Below are positions 48,749 through 56,367 of a stretch of DNA of 64,000 nt, piece by piece. A program made the translations under genes and the position numbers. The notes beneath the pieces were generated by a model that searched no databases, was not told where the DNA came from, and saw only the letters and a list, made by a program, of their open reading frames with translations. Numbering within the stretch: the first letter of the stretch is position 1; each line of letters begins with the position of its first letter. The stretch lies in contig NZ_CP014989.1 of the NCBI RefSeq assembly GCF_001685415.1, positions 2,666,001-2,730,000 of the forward strand, in the 5' to 3' direction. The DNA comes from Serinicoccus hydrothermalis. GTDB taxonomy: Bacteria > Actinomycetota > Actinomycetes > Actinomycetales > Dermatophilaceae.

Positions 48749-48776
48749 AGTATGCGGTACTAGCAGTACGCTGTAA
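48749..48776 (-). promoter_or_regulatory. Promoter with embedded palindrome for acyl-CoA dehydrogenase
   Basis: On the minus strand -35 TTACAG (48776-48771) and -10 CATACT (48754-48749) are 16 bp apart. Between them GTACT and AGTAC form an inverted repeat (48757-48769), a possible repressor site. Confidence 0.4.
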
Positions 48777-48841
48777 CTGCCGCCAGTCTATACCGCCCTC
48801 GAACCCCCCACCCCGACCCTTCCGCCGTCCCCTCCCCGACC

Positions 48842-48994
48842 GGCCGCGCACTTTGCTCGGACCGGCCGCGCACTTTGGCTCGACTGGCCGCGCACTTTGC
48901 GTCGACCGACCGCGCACTTTGCATCCTGGACTGCAAACCGTGCGGTCGGTGCGCGCAAACCGTGCGGCCGGTGCGCGCAAACCGTGCGGTCGGT
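48842..48994. repeat. Array of 22-bp repeats in direct and inverted orientation
   Basis: Four units of GGCCGCGCACTTTG-type sequence (from about 48842, 48863, 48885 and 48908) are followed by three opposed units of GCAAACCGTGCGG-type (from about 48932, 48956 and 48978). The central pair can form a long imperfect hairpin around ATCCTGGACT. The array ends at the glycerate kinase stop codon. Confidence 0.65.
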
Positions 48995-50043
48995 CAGGAG
49001 AGGGTGGAGAGCTGCTCGGCGACGGCGCGCTCGATGCAGGTGGCGGTGTCGTTCCACGACGCGCTGGCGCCGTAGGTCGCCGAGAGGTCGACGACGCGCA
49101 GCCCGGTGAGCCGCGCCGCGGGGGCGTCCTCGCGCACGACGCCGGCGACGACGACGACGGGTATGCCGTCCGGCTCGGCCTCGTCGACGACACCGCCGAC
49201 GACCTTGCCGTTGAACGACTCGGCGTCCAGGGCGCCCTCGCCGGTGACGACGGCGTCGGCACGGGAGATCGCCTCGGCCAGCCCGACCTGCTCGGCGACG
49301 AGCCGCAGCCCGGGCACCAGAGACCCGCCGAGCACGAGCACGCCACCCCCGAGCCCGCCGGCCGCGCCCGCCCCGGCGGTGGCCGAGACGTCGACGCCGA
49401 ACTCCTCGAGGTAAATGCCCTGCAGCTCGAAGAGCCGCCCGGTGAGCTCGACGACCTGGTCGCCGCTGGCCCCCTTCTGCGGGCCGAAGACCTGCGCCGC
49501 CTCGACGAAGGCGGTCTGCACGTCGCACGCGGCAAGCAGCTCGACACCGCGCTCCGCAGGGGTCCGCCCGTCGAGCCCGGCACGCGCGGCCTCCACCGCG
49601 CCCAGCCCGCCGTCGCTCATCGCCGAGCCCCCGAGCCCGACGACCACCCGCGTGGCCCCGTCCCGCACGGCCTGCGCGATGAGCTCCCCGGTGCCGGCGC
49701 TGGTCGCGCCGACCGGGTCGTTGCCCTCCTTGCCCCCGGCCAGCACCAGCCCGCTCGCGGAGGCCGACTCGATGACGGCCACGCCGTCGTCCCCGAGCCG
49801 CCACTGCGCCTCGACCGGCGTCCCGAGCGGCCCGGTCACGGTGCTCGTCCGGTTGGCGCCGCCGAAGGCGTCGAGCATCCCCTCACCGCCGTCGGCCATG
49901 GGCATACCGATGACGTCCCAGCCCGCGCCCTCCGCCCCGGCGCGCGCCGCCTCGACCACCTCGGGCGCGGTCAGGGACCCGCGGAACTTGTCCGGCGCGA
50001 TCAGCACGAGCGGGCGGGCGGGGGTGTCGGCGGCGGTGCTCAC
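48994..50043 (-). CDS. Glycerate kinase
   Basis: A 349-residue kinase of the GlxK/GarK family. GTG 50043 gives VSTAADTPARPLVLIAPDKFRGSLTAPEV, the family opening with the conserved APDKFRGS; a TAGGGT -10 ends seven bases before it. MPMADGGEGMLDAF, GLGGSAMSDGGLGAVEA, GAAGGLGGGVL and DAVVTGEGALDAESFNGKVVGGV are the remaining signatures. It phosphorylates D-glycerate, feeding glyoxylate or sugar-acid carbon into glycolysis. It stands alone, with the repeat array at its 3' end. Confidence 0.92.
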   Translation of the reverse strand: MSTAADTPARPLVLIAPDKFRGSLTAPEVVEAARAGAEGAGWDVIGMPMADGGEGMLDAFGGANRTSTVTGPLGTPVEAQWRLGDDGVAVIESASASGLVLAGGKEGNDPVGATSAGTGELIAQAVRDGATRVVVGLGGSAMSDGGLGAVEAARAGLDGRTPAERGVELLAACDVQTAFVEAAQVFGPQKGASGDQVVELTGRLFELQGIYLEEFGVDVSATAGAGAAGGLGGGVLVLGGSLVPGLRLVAEQVGLAEAISRADAVVTGEGALDAESFNGKVVGGVVDEAEPDGIPVVVVAGVVREDAPAARLTGLRVVDLSATYGASASWNDTATCIERAVAEQLSTLS

Positions 50044-50050
50044 AGACCTG

Positions 50051-50056
50051 ACCCTA
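50051..50056 (-). promoter_or_regulatory. -10 box TAGGGT, leaderless glycerate kinase promoter
   Basis: On the minus strand TAGGGT ends seven bases before GTG 50043; no ribosome-binding site is present. Confidence 0.5.
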
Positions 50057-50102
50057 GGGCAAGGATTGGCGCGGTCGCGCACGCATGCACGATGATGACG
50101 GC

Positions 50103-51692
50103 ATGACGACGTCAAGGAAGACTCGCCCGCTCCTCGCGGCCCTCGCCGCGACCGCGCTGCTCGCGGGCTGCAACGCCGGGGCCGGCACCAGCACGGACGA
50201 CGGCTCGCAGGAGCCGGGCGACTCCGCCGGTGCGGAGGACGGCGGCGAGGACACCGCGGCCGCCCCCGAGCCCGGCGGCTCGGACGAGACGGTGCGCGTC
50301 GGCCTGGTCGCCGAACCCGCCAGCCTGGACTTCACGACCACCGACGGCGCGGCGATCCCGCAGCTGCTCCTGGACAACGTCTACGAGACGCTCGTGACCG
50401 TCGACGTCGAGACCGGCGAGATCGTGCCCGCGCTCGCCACCGAGTGGGAGGTGAGCGAGGACCGGACGACCTACACCTTCACGCTCGAGGACGGCGTCAC
50501 CTTCTCCGACGGCAGCGAGTTCACCGCCGAGGACGCCGCCTTCTCCCTCGACCGGGTCTCCTCCGACGCCTGGACGATCAGCCTGAAGTCGCAGCTCGAC
50601 GTCGTCGAGTCGGTCGAGGCGGTCGACGACACGACGCTGGAGGTCACGCTCTCGCGCCCCTCCAACTCCTTCCTGTATGCCCTCACCACCCGGGTCGGCG
50701 CGATGTTCGACACCGAGGCGGTCGACAACCTCGCCGAGCAGGCGATCGGCACCGGCCCCTACACCTTCGAGAACTGGGACCGCGGCTCGCAGATCACCCT
50801 CGAGCGCAACCCCGACTACCACGGCGACGCGCCCTACTTCCAGACCGTGGAGATGCGCTACTTCGACGACGCCAACGCGCTCAACAACGCGATGCTCACC
50901 GACGCCATCGACGTCGTGTCCACCGTGCAGGCGCCGGAGTCGCTGGCCGAGTTCGAGGGCGGCGACTTCCAGATCGTCGAGGGCACGACCAACGGCGAGG
51001 TCGTGCTGTCGATGAACCAGCAGGAGGGCAACCCGCTGGCCGACCCGGACCTGCGCGAGGCCGTCCGCTACGCCATCGACCACCAGAGCCTCATGGACAC
51101 CTGCTGGGCCGGCCGCGGCGAGCTCATCGGCTCGATGGTCCCGCCCACCGACCCCTGGTACGAGGACCGCACCGGCGACTACCCCTTCGACCCGGAGGAG
51201 GCGCAGCGGCTCATCTCCGAGGCCGGCGCCGAGGGCACCGAGCTGCGCCTGCGCATACCCTCCCTGCCGTATGCCGTCTCCTGCGGCACCGTCGTCGAGT
51301 CCATGCTCGAGGACGCCGGGCTGCAGGTGACGATCGACGAGCTGGAGTTCCCCGCGGCCTGGCTGGAGACGGTCTTCACCAACAAGGACTTCGACATGTC
51401 GATAGTGGCGCACGTCGAGCCGCGCGACATGGCCAACGTCTTCGGGAGCCCGGACTACTACACGACCTACGGCACCGAGGAGATCCAGACGCTCTTCGAG
51501 GAGGCCGACACCGGCACCGAGGAGGAGCAGGTCGCCAAGCTGCAGGAGGCCGCAGCCGTCATCAGCGAGGACGCCGCCGCGGACTTCCTCTTCCTGCTGC
51601 CCAACCTCATGGTCGCCGACCCGGACATCACCGGGCTGCCGACCAACGCGATCAAGGAGTCCTTCGACCTCGGCGACCTCGCCCGCGGCTGA
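50103..51692 (+). CDS. Peptide ABC transporter substrate-binding lipoprotein
   Basis: A 529-residue family-5 solute-binding protein. The signal peptide ends in the lipobox LLAGC (Cys23), followed by a Ser/Asp/Glu/Gly linker. RVGLVAEPASLDFTTTDGAAIPQLLLDNVYETLV, TYTFTLEDGVTFSDGSEFTAEDAAFSLDRV and IGTGPYTFENWDRGSQITLERNPDYHG are hallmark SBP_bac_5 stretches. It should capture oligopeptides, dipeptides or a similar ligand outside the membrane and deliver it to the two permeases encoded downstream. It is first in an operon that ends with two ATPase genes. Confidence 0.9.
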   Translation: MTTSRKTRPLLAALAATALLAGCNAGAGTSTDDGSQEPGDSAGAEDGGEDTAAAPEPGGSDETVRVGLVAEPASLDFTTTDGAAIPQLLLDNVYETLVTVDVETGEIVPALATEWEVSEDRTTYTFTLEDGVTFSDGSEFTAEDAAFSLDRVSSDAWTISLKSQLDVVESVEAVDDTTLEVTLSRPSNSFLYALTTRVGAMFDTEAVDNLAEQAIGTGPYTFENWDRGSQITLERNPDYHGDAPYFQTVEMRYFDDANALNNAMLTDAIDVVSTVQAPESLAEFEGGDFQIVEGTTNGEVVLSMNQQEGNPLADPDLREAVRYAIDHQSLMDTCWAGRGELIGSMVPPTDPWYEDRTGDYPFDPEEAQRLISEAGAEGTELRLRIPSLPYAVSCGTVVESMLEDAGLQVTIDELEFPAAWLETVFTNKDFDMSIVAHVEPRDMANVFGSPDYYTTYGTEEIQTLFEEADTGTEEEQVAKLQEAAAVISEDAAADFLFLLPNLMVADPDITGLPTNAIKESFDLGDLARG

Positions 51693-51747
51693 CGGCGCAC
51701 CCAGGTCCGGGTATGCCTGTCGGCACGTCCGCGGGCCGGCCACCCTC

Positions 51748-51753
51748 TAGGGT
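51748..51753 (+). promoter_or_regulatory. -10 box TAGGGT before the first permease gene
   Basis: TAGGGT ends eight bases before ATG 51762, in the 69-bp gap after the binding-protein gene, suggesting an internal leaderless promoter. Confidence 0.4.
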
Positions 51754-51761
51754 GCTGAGCC

Positions 51762-52712
51762 ATGCTCCTGCGTCTGCTGCACCGCGCGATGGTCTTCGTG
51801 CTCAGCGTGCTTGCGGCGTCGGTGCTGGTCTTCGCCTTCATGCGGGTCCTGCCGGGCGACCCGGCCCGTGTCGCGCTGGGCATCAACGCCTCGGACGAGG
51901 CGGTCGCGCGGCTGCGTGAGCAGTTCGGGCTGGACCGGCCGGTGGTGGTGCAGTACCTCGACTGGATGCGCGGCCTGGTCACCCTCGACCCGGGCATCGA
52001 GTTCATCTCCAAGGCCGCCATCGGCCCGCAGATCGCCGACCGGCTGCAGGTCACCCTCATCCTCGTCGTCACCTCGATGCTCCTCGCCGTGGTCGTCGCC
52101 GTGCCCGTCGGTATCTGGATGGCGGTGCGGCACCGGCACGTCGACGGCCTGGTGATGTCGGCGCTGTCCCAGGTAGGGGTCGCGATCCCCGCCTTCCTCG
52201 CCGGCATCGTGCTCATCTCGGTCTTCGCCGTCCGGCTGCGCTGGGTGCCCAGCGGCGGCTGGGTCGTGCCGGCGCAGGACCCGCTCGGCTTCCTGCGCGC
52301 CCTCGCGCTGCCGGCCATCTCCCTCGCCATGGTGCAGGCCGCGGTGCTCGCACGGTATGTCCGCTCCGCCGTCCTCGACGTGCTGCGGGAGGACTACCTG
52401 CGCACCGCCCGGGCCAAGGGGCTGCGCCCGGTGCAGGCGCTGTGGCGACACGGGCTGCGCAACGCCGCGGTGCCGGTGGTCACCGTGCTCGGCCTGCAGC
52501 TCGCGACCCTGCTCATCGGCGCGGTCGTCATCGAGCAGGTCTTCGTCATCCCGGGCCTGGGGTCGCTGCTGCTGGACTCGGTCGCCGACCGCGAGCTCCT
52601 GACCGTGCAGACCGTCGTCATGGTCCTCGTGGTGGCCACGCTGCTCATCAACTTCCTCGTCGACGCGCTCTACCTCGTCATCGACCCACGGCTGCGGACG
52701 GGGTCGCGATGA
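51762..52712 (+). CDS. Peptide ABC transporter permease (DppB-like)
   Basis: A 316-residue permease with six helices. The N-terminal FVLSVLAASVLVFAFMRVLPGDPARVALG and the DEAVARLREQFGLDRPVVVQYLDWMRGL segment are DppB/OppB signatures. The EAA loop reads EDYLRTARAKGLRPVQALWRHGLRNAAVPVV. It forms a heterodimeric channel with the following DppC-like protein; their genes overlap (ATGA). Confidence 0.92.
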   Translation: MLLRLLHRAMVFVLSVLAASVLVFAFMRVLPGDPARVALGINASDEAVARLREQFGLDRPVVVQYLDWMRGLVTLDPGIEFISKAAIGPQIADRLQVTLILVVTSMLLAVVVAVPVGIWMAVRHRHVDGLVMSALSQVGVAIPAFLAGIVLISVFAVRLRWVPSGGWVVPAQDPLGFLRALALPAISLAMVQAAVLARYVRSAVLDVLREDYLRTARAKGLRPVQALWRHGLRNAAVPVVTVLGLQLATLLIGAVVIEQVFVIPGLGSLLLDSVADRELLTVQTVVMVLVVATLLINFLVDALYLVIDPRLRTGSR

Positions 52713-53590
52713 GCGAGATCCAGGGCGCGGCCGCGCAGGGGCTCGAGGGGCAGGCCCCTGCCGGCGGCTCGGGCGGGCGCCGGCTCAACCCCTCGCTGCT
52801 CCTCGGCGGGGGTCTCGTCGCCGTGGTCGTCGTGCTCGCGCTCGTCTCCTACGTCTGGACGCCGTACGCGCCGATGCGGGTCCTCCCGGTCGAGGCCTAC
52901 CAGACGCCCAACGCCGAGCACTGGCTCGGCACCGACCGCTACCGCCGCGACGTCTTCACCCAGATCCTCGTCGGGGCACGCACGACCCTGTATGTCGGTT
53001 TCGTCGCCGTCGGCGTCGCGGCGCTCGTCGGGGTGCCGCTCGGGATCCTCGCGGCCATGTCGCCCGGCTGGCTCGGCCAGCTCGTGATGCGCTCCAACGA
53101 CGTGCTGCTGGCCTTTCCCGCGCTGCTGCTGGCGATCATGTTCGCCGCGCTCTACGGCGGTTCGACGCGGGTGGCGATGATCGCCATCGGCATCGCGACG
53201 ATCCCGGCCTTCGCCCGCATCACCCGCTCCGGCGCGCTCGGGGTGATGAAGACCGAGTACGTCGTCGCCGCCCGGGCCGCGGGTCGCTCGCCGCTGGGGA
53301 TCGCGGTGCGCCACGTCATACCCAACGTGGCGGGGCTCGTCATCGTGCAGGCGTCGGTGTCCTTCGCCATCGCGATCCTCGCCGAGGCGGCGCTGGCCTA
53401 CCTCGGCCTGGGCACGCCGACCGGCCAGGCGAGCTGGGGGCGGATGCTCTACGAGGCGCAGACGACGTTGCGCACGGCGCCGCACCTGGCGCTCATCCCG
53501 GGCGCGGCGATCGCGCTGTCGGTGCTCGGCTTCAACCTCTTTGGCGACGGGCTGCGGGACTGGCTGGACCCGAAGCTGGAGGGCCGGTGA
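52709..53590 (+). CDS. Peptide ABC transporter permease (DppC-like)
   Basis: A 293-residue permease. After a Gly/Ala-rich N-terminus come six helices. HWLGTDRYRRDVFTQILVGARTTLYVGFVAVGVAALVGVPLGILAA is the DppC/OppC signature (normally GTDxxGRDV), and the EAA loop is TEYVVAARAAGRSPLGIAVRHVIPNVAGLV. GLNP-like FNLFGDGLRDWLDPKL closes it. The stop is followed not by an ATPase gene but by a toxin-antitoxin pair; the ATPase genes resume at 54325. Confidence 0.92.
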   Translation: MSEIQGAAAQGLEGQAPAGGSGGRRLNPSLLLGGGLVAVVVVLALVSYVWTPYAPMRVLPVEAYQTPNAEHWLGTDRYRRDVFTQILVGARTTLYVGFVAVGVAALVGVPLGILAAMSPGWLGQLVMRSNDVLLAFPALLLAIMFAALYGGSTRVAMIAIGIATIPAFARITRSGALGVMKTEYVVAARAAGRSPLGIAVRHVIPNVAGLVIVQASVSFAIAILAEAALAYLGLGTPTGQASWGRMLYEAQTTLRTAPHLALIPGAAIALSVLGFNLFGDGLRDWLDPKLEGR

Positions 53591-53646
53591 GCGTCCCAGG
53601 GCAGCTGCCGCGCGCTCGGACCTCGTTGCGCGCGGGAGTGACGCGT

Positions 53647-53667
53647 CGTCATACTGCTGGTATGACG
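53647..53667. promoter_or_regulatory. Palindromic operator over the MazEF-type promoter
   Basis: CGTCATAC (53647-53654) and GTATGACG (53660-53667) are exact complements around TGCTG. The repeat covers the -10 CATACT (53650-53655) and the antitoxin start codon (53662), an arrangement expected for antitoxin autorepression of a leaderless transcript. Confidence 0.65.
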
Positions 53668-53910
53668 ATGCTGACCACCATCAAGGTGCCGGCTCAGGTG
53701 CGGGACCGGCTCAAGGCCCAGGCCGGCGAGGCGGGCATAACGCTGGGCCAGTACCTCGCGGACCTGGCTGCCCGGGGCGAGCGGGAGGAGCGCTTCCGAC
53801 GGCTCAAGTCGCAGATCGCCGCCACCCGTCCCGCGGACCGTGCGTCCTGGGAGCAGGAGACGTCCGCGTGGGAGCGTGCCGAGCTCGGTGACGCGGCGAG
53901 GCATGACTGA
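53662..53910 (+). CDS. MazE-like antitoxin
   Basis: An 82-residue protein. ATG 53662 follows CATACT by six bases; ATG 53668 is the alternative. TTIKVPAQVRDRLKAQAGEAGITLGQYLADLA is a ribbon-helix-helix DNA-binding domain, and the charged C-terminus (ERFRRLKSQIAATRPADRASWEQETSAWERAELG) is a typical toxin-neutralising tail. The stop overlaps the toxin start by 8 bp. The module is placed inside the peptide transporter operon. Confidence 0.82.
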   Translation: MTMLTTIKVPAQVRDRLKAQAGEAGITLGQYLADLAARGEREERFRRLKSQIAATRPADRASWEQETSAWERAELGDAARHD

Positions 53911-54253
53911 TCCCGGAGCGGTGCTCGCGCCGGGCCAGGTGTGCTGGGCCTGGCTCGATCCCGCCGTCGGTCGGGAGCAGGGAGGACGGCGGCCCGTCGT
54001 CGTCGTGAGCGGGAGCGACTACCTCGACGTCGTGGACAGCCTGGTGGTGGTCGTGCCAGTCACGGGCGTCGACCGCGGCTGGGACAACCATGTCGCGGTC
54101 TCGGCTGCTGGGGTGTCCGGGTGGGCGATGACCGAACAGCCACGGACGCTGTCGCGCCACCGTCTCGACGGGGTGGTCGGACCGGTGGAGGCGGAGGCCC
54201 TCGTCGCGATCCGGGCCTGGCTCGCCGATTTCCTGGAGCTGGCGGTCCGATGA
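53903..54253 (+). CDS. MazF/PemK-type ribonuclease toxin
   Basis: A 116-residue toxin starting at ATG 53903. PGQVCWAWLDPAVGREQGGRRPVVVVSG is the PemK/MazF N-terminus with its conserved Gly-rich loop and RRPVVV strand; LVVVVPVTGVDRGWDNHV and MTEQPRTLSRHRLDGVVG carry the catalytic Arg/Thr-type residues. Such toxins cut mRNA at short sites. It is translationally coupled to the antitoxin. An in-frame ATG at 54250 overlapping its stop could extend the next ABC ATPase. Confidence 0.87.
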   Translation: MTDPGAVLAPGQVCWAWLDPAVGREQGGRRPVVVVSGSDYLDVVDSLVVVVPVTGVDRGWDNHVAVSAAGVSGWAMTEQPRTLSRHRLDGVVGPVEAEALVAIRAWLADFLELAVR

Positions 54254-54268
54254 GCGCCCCTGCACCGG

Positions 54269-54316
54269 AGTTCGACCGTGGGAAACGTCGCCATGGCGAC
54301 GATTCGAGAGGTCGAA
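54269..54316. repeat. Palindromic repeat copy 3
   Basis: TTCGACCGTG, GGAAACGTCG, CCATGGCGAC, GATTCGAGAG and GTCGAA repeat the arms and CCATGG centre of the elements at 33078 and 33151, 21 kb away. It lies between mazF and the first ATPase gene. If ATG 54250 is used it is translated as an N-terminal extension. Confidence 0.6.
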
Positions 54317-54324
54317 AAGGGGGT

Positions 54325-55359
54325 ATGCCCGGCGACCGCACCGTGCTGGCCGTGGACGGGCTCGACGTGGGGACGCGGCATACCCCGCTGCTGCACGACG
54401 TCTCCTTCTCCATCGAGCGGGGCGAGCGGGTCGGGCTCATCGGGGAGTCGGGGTCCGGCAAGTCGCTCACCGCGCTCGCGGTCATGGGCCTGCTCGGGGA
54501 GGGGCTGCGCGCCAGCGGCGACGTGCGGCTGTCCGGGCGCACGCCGGCGACCCGCAACCTGCTCGACATCGGTGAGCGGGAGATGGCCGGGCTGCGCGGC
54601 GACGCGATGTCGATGGTCTTCCAGGAGCCGATGACGGCGCTCAACCCGACGATGCGGGTGGGGGCGCAGGTGGCCGAGGTCATGCGGATCCACGGCACCC
54701 GTGGCAAGGGCGCGGCCCGCGAGCGCGTGGTCGAGCTGCTCGACCAGGTGGGGCTGCCGGACCCGGCGCACCTGGCCCGGTCCTACCCGCACGAGCTCTC
54801 CGGCGGCCAGCGGCAGCGGGTCGTGCTCGCGATCGCCCTGGCCAACGACCCGGCCCTGCTCATCTGCGACGAGCCGACGACGGCGCTCGATGTCACGGTG
54901 CAGGCGACGGTGCTCGACCTCGTGGTCCGCGGGGTCGAGGAGCGGGACGCCGCGATGCTCTTCATCACCCACGACCTCGCCGTCGTCGCGACGGTGTGCG
55001 AGCGGGTGCTCGTCATGTACGGCGGGCGCATCGTCGAGGCCGGGCCGGTCGGCGAGGTCTTCGGCGACCCGCGGCACCGCTACACGCAGGGGCTCATCGG
55101 GGCCTCCGACCTGGCGGGCGCGGAAGGGCGTCGGGCGCGGGCCACGCTGCCGACGATCCCCGGCACCGTGCCGGCGGCAGGGCGCTTCCCCGACGGCTGC
55201 GTCTTCCGCAGCCGCTGCGACCACGCGACCGACCTGTGCGAGGCGCTGCCGCCGTGGACGCCGCGCGGCGAGCACGCGGCCGGGGACCGGGCATACGGCT
55301 TCGCCTGCCACCACCCCGCGGGCGAGAGCACCGCCGAGAAGGAGGGGAGCCGTGGTTGA
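54325..55359 (+). CDS. Peptide ABC transporter ATP-binding protein (DppD-like)
   Basis: A 344-residue ATPase. I prefer ATG 54325 behind AAAAGGGGG, since the alternative ATG 54250 adds the translated palindrome. [18 protein letters not shown] (Walker A), VFQEPMTALNPTM, HELSGGQRQRVVLAIALA, LLICDEPTTALDVTVQ and LFITHDLAVVA are canonical. The C-terminal oligopeptide domain has GCVFRSRCDHATDLCEALPPW, whose cysteines in related ATPases bind an iron-sulfur cluster. It energises the DppBC-like permease pair. Its gene is separated from dppC by the toxin-antitoxin module. Confidence 0.92.
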   Translation: MPGDRTVLAVDGLDVGTRHTPLLHDVSFSIERGERVGLIGESGSGKSLTALAVMGLLGEGLRASGDVRLSGRTPATRNLLDIGEREMAGLRGDAMSMVFQEPMTALNPTMRVGAQVAEVMRIHGTRGKGAARERVVELLDQVGLPDPAHLARSYPHELSGGQRQRVVLAIALANDPALLICDEPTTALDVTVQATVLDLVVRGVEERDAAMLFITHDLAVVATVCERVLVMYGGRIVEAGPVGEVFGDPRHRYTQGLIGASDLAGAEGRRARATLPTIPGTVPAAGRFPDGCVFRSRCDHATDLCEALPPWTPRGEHAAGDRAYGFACHHPAGESTAEKEGSRG

Positions 55360-56200
55360 CTCCGAGACCCCCGCCGTCGAGCTCCGCGGGGTGTGCCGTG
55401 ACTTCCGCCGCCCGCGCACGTCGCTGCGCGAGGCGCCCCCGGTCGTCCGCGCGGTGCGCGACGTCACCCTGACCATCGGGCAGGGCGAGCGCTTCGGGAT
55501 CGTCGGCGAGTCCGGGTCGGGCAAGTCGACGCTGCTGCGGCTGATCTGCGGGCTGGACCGGCCGACGTCGGGAGAGGTGCTGGTCGAGGGGCGCCCGGTC
55601 GGCGACCAGCCGGCCCGGCGCCTCGGGTGGCTGCGGGAGAAGCTGCAGCTGGTCTTCCAGGACCCCATGAGCAGCCTCGACCCCCGGATGCGGGTGCGCG
55701 ACATCGTCGCCGAGCCGCTGGTGGCGCAGGGCATCGGCGGCGACCGCGGGCAGCGGGTGCGCGAGCTGCTGGAGCGGGTCGGGCTCGACCCGGAGGCGGC
55801 GGACCGCTACCCGCACCAGTTCTCCGGCGGGCAGCGGCAGCGGATCTCCGTCGCCCGCGCGCTCGCGCCGGACCCGGACATCCTCGTCGCCGACGAGCCG
55901 GTGTCGGCACTGGACGTGTCGGTCCGCGCCCAGGTGCTCAACCTCGTCGACGAGGTGGTCGACGGGCTGGACCTCACGCTCGTCTTCGTCAGCCACGACC
56001 TGTCCGTGGTGCGCCACGTGTGCGACCGGGTCGCGGTGATGCAGGACGGGCAGGTCGTCGAGGTGGGGGAGACCGAGCAGCTCTTCGCCGAGCCGCAGCA
56101 CGCATACACCCGGTCGTTGCTGGCCGCCATCCCCGACCTGCACGCGGCGCTGGACGGCCGCACCGCGCAGGACCTCGCGCGCGGCGCCTCGCGCGACTGA
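55352..56200 (+). CDS. Peptide ABC transporter ATP-binding protein (DppF-like)
   Basis: A 282-residue ATPase. GTG 55352 follows AAGGAGGGG and overlaps the previous gene. [92 protein letters not shown] and [18 protein letters not shown] are intact. It stops soon after the nucleotide domain ([10 protein letters not shown]) and lacks the cysteine-rich oligopeptide extension seen in its partner, as is common for shorter DppF/OppF proteins. Last gene of the operon; a 28-bp hairpin follows. Confidence 0.92.
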   Translation: MVDSETPAVELRGVCRDFRRPRTSLREAPPVVRAVRDVTLTIGQGERFGIVGESGSGKSTLLRLICGLDRPTSGEVLVEGRPVGDQPARRLGWLREKLQLVFQDPMSSLDPRMRVRDIVAEPLVAQGIGGDRGQRVRELLERVGLDPEAADRYPHQFSGGQRQRISVARALAPDPDILVADEPVSALDVSVRAQVLNLVDEVVDGLDLTLVFVSHDLSVVRHVCDRVAVMQDGQVVEVGETEQLFAEPQHAYTRSLLAAIPDLHAALDGRTAQDLARGASRD

Positions 56201-56204
56201 CCCG

Positions 56205-56278
56205 GGAGTGCGGTCACCAAGCTGCAACCTCCATCGCCCTACAGCGTGATGGAGGTTGCAGGAAGGTGACCGCACTCC
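56205..56278. terminator. Long hairpin after the peptide transporter operon
   Basis: Two 14-bp stems (56205-56218 with 56265-56278; 56222-56235 with 56248-56261) are separated by an AAG/GAA internal loop, with a 12-base apical loop. No T-tract is present. It is placed as a terminator between dppF and pntA. A TAGGGT box at about 56322 is the likely pntA promoter. Confidence 0.6.
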
Positions 56279-56367
56279 GGGGTGGGGCGGGGTCGGCTGC
56301 GCCCCTGTCGGTATGCCGGGCTAGGGTCGGTCTCGCTTCGAGGCTCGAGGACGAGAGGGGAGCAAGG

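Noticed and set aside
48842-48994. CRISPR array
   Set aside because: Units are short, partly inverted, and separated by related rather than unique sequences; no cas genes are present.
54250-54324. Start of the DppD-like ATPase at ATG 54250, coupled to mazF
   Set aside because: It would add 25 residues that merely translate the palindromic repeat; ATG 54325 has a purine-rich ribosome-binding site and the normal family N-terminus. It remains a possible alternative.
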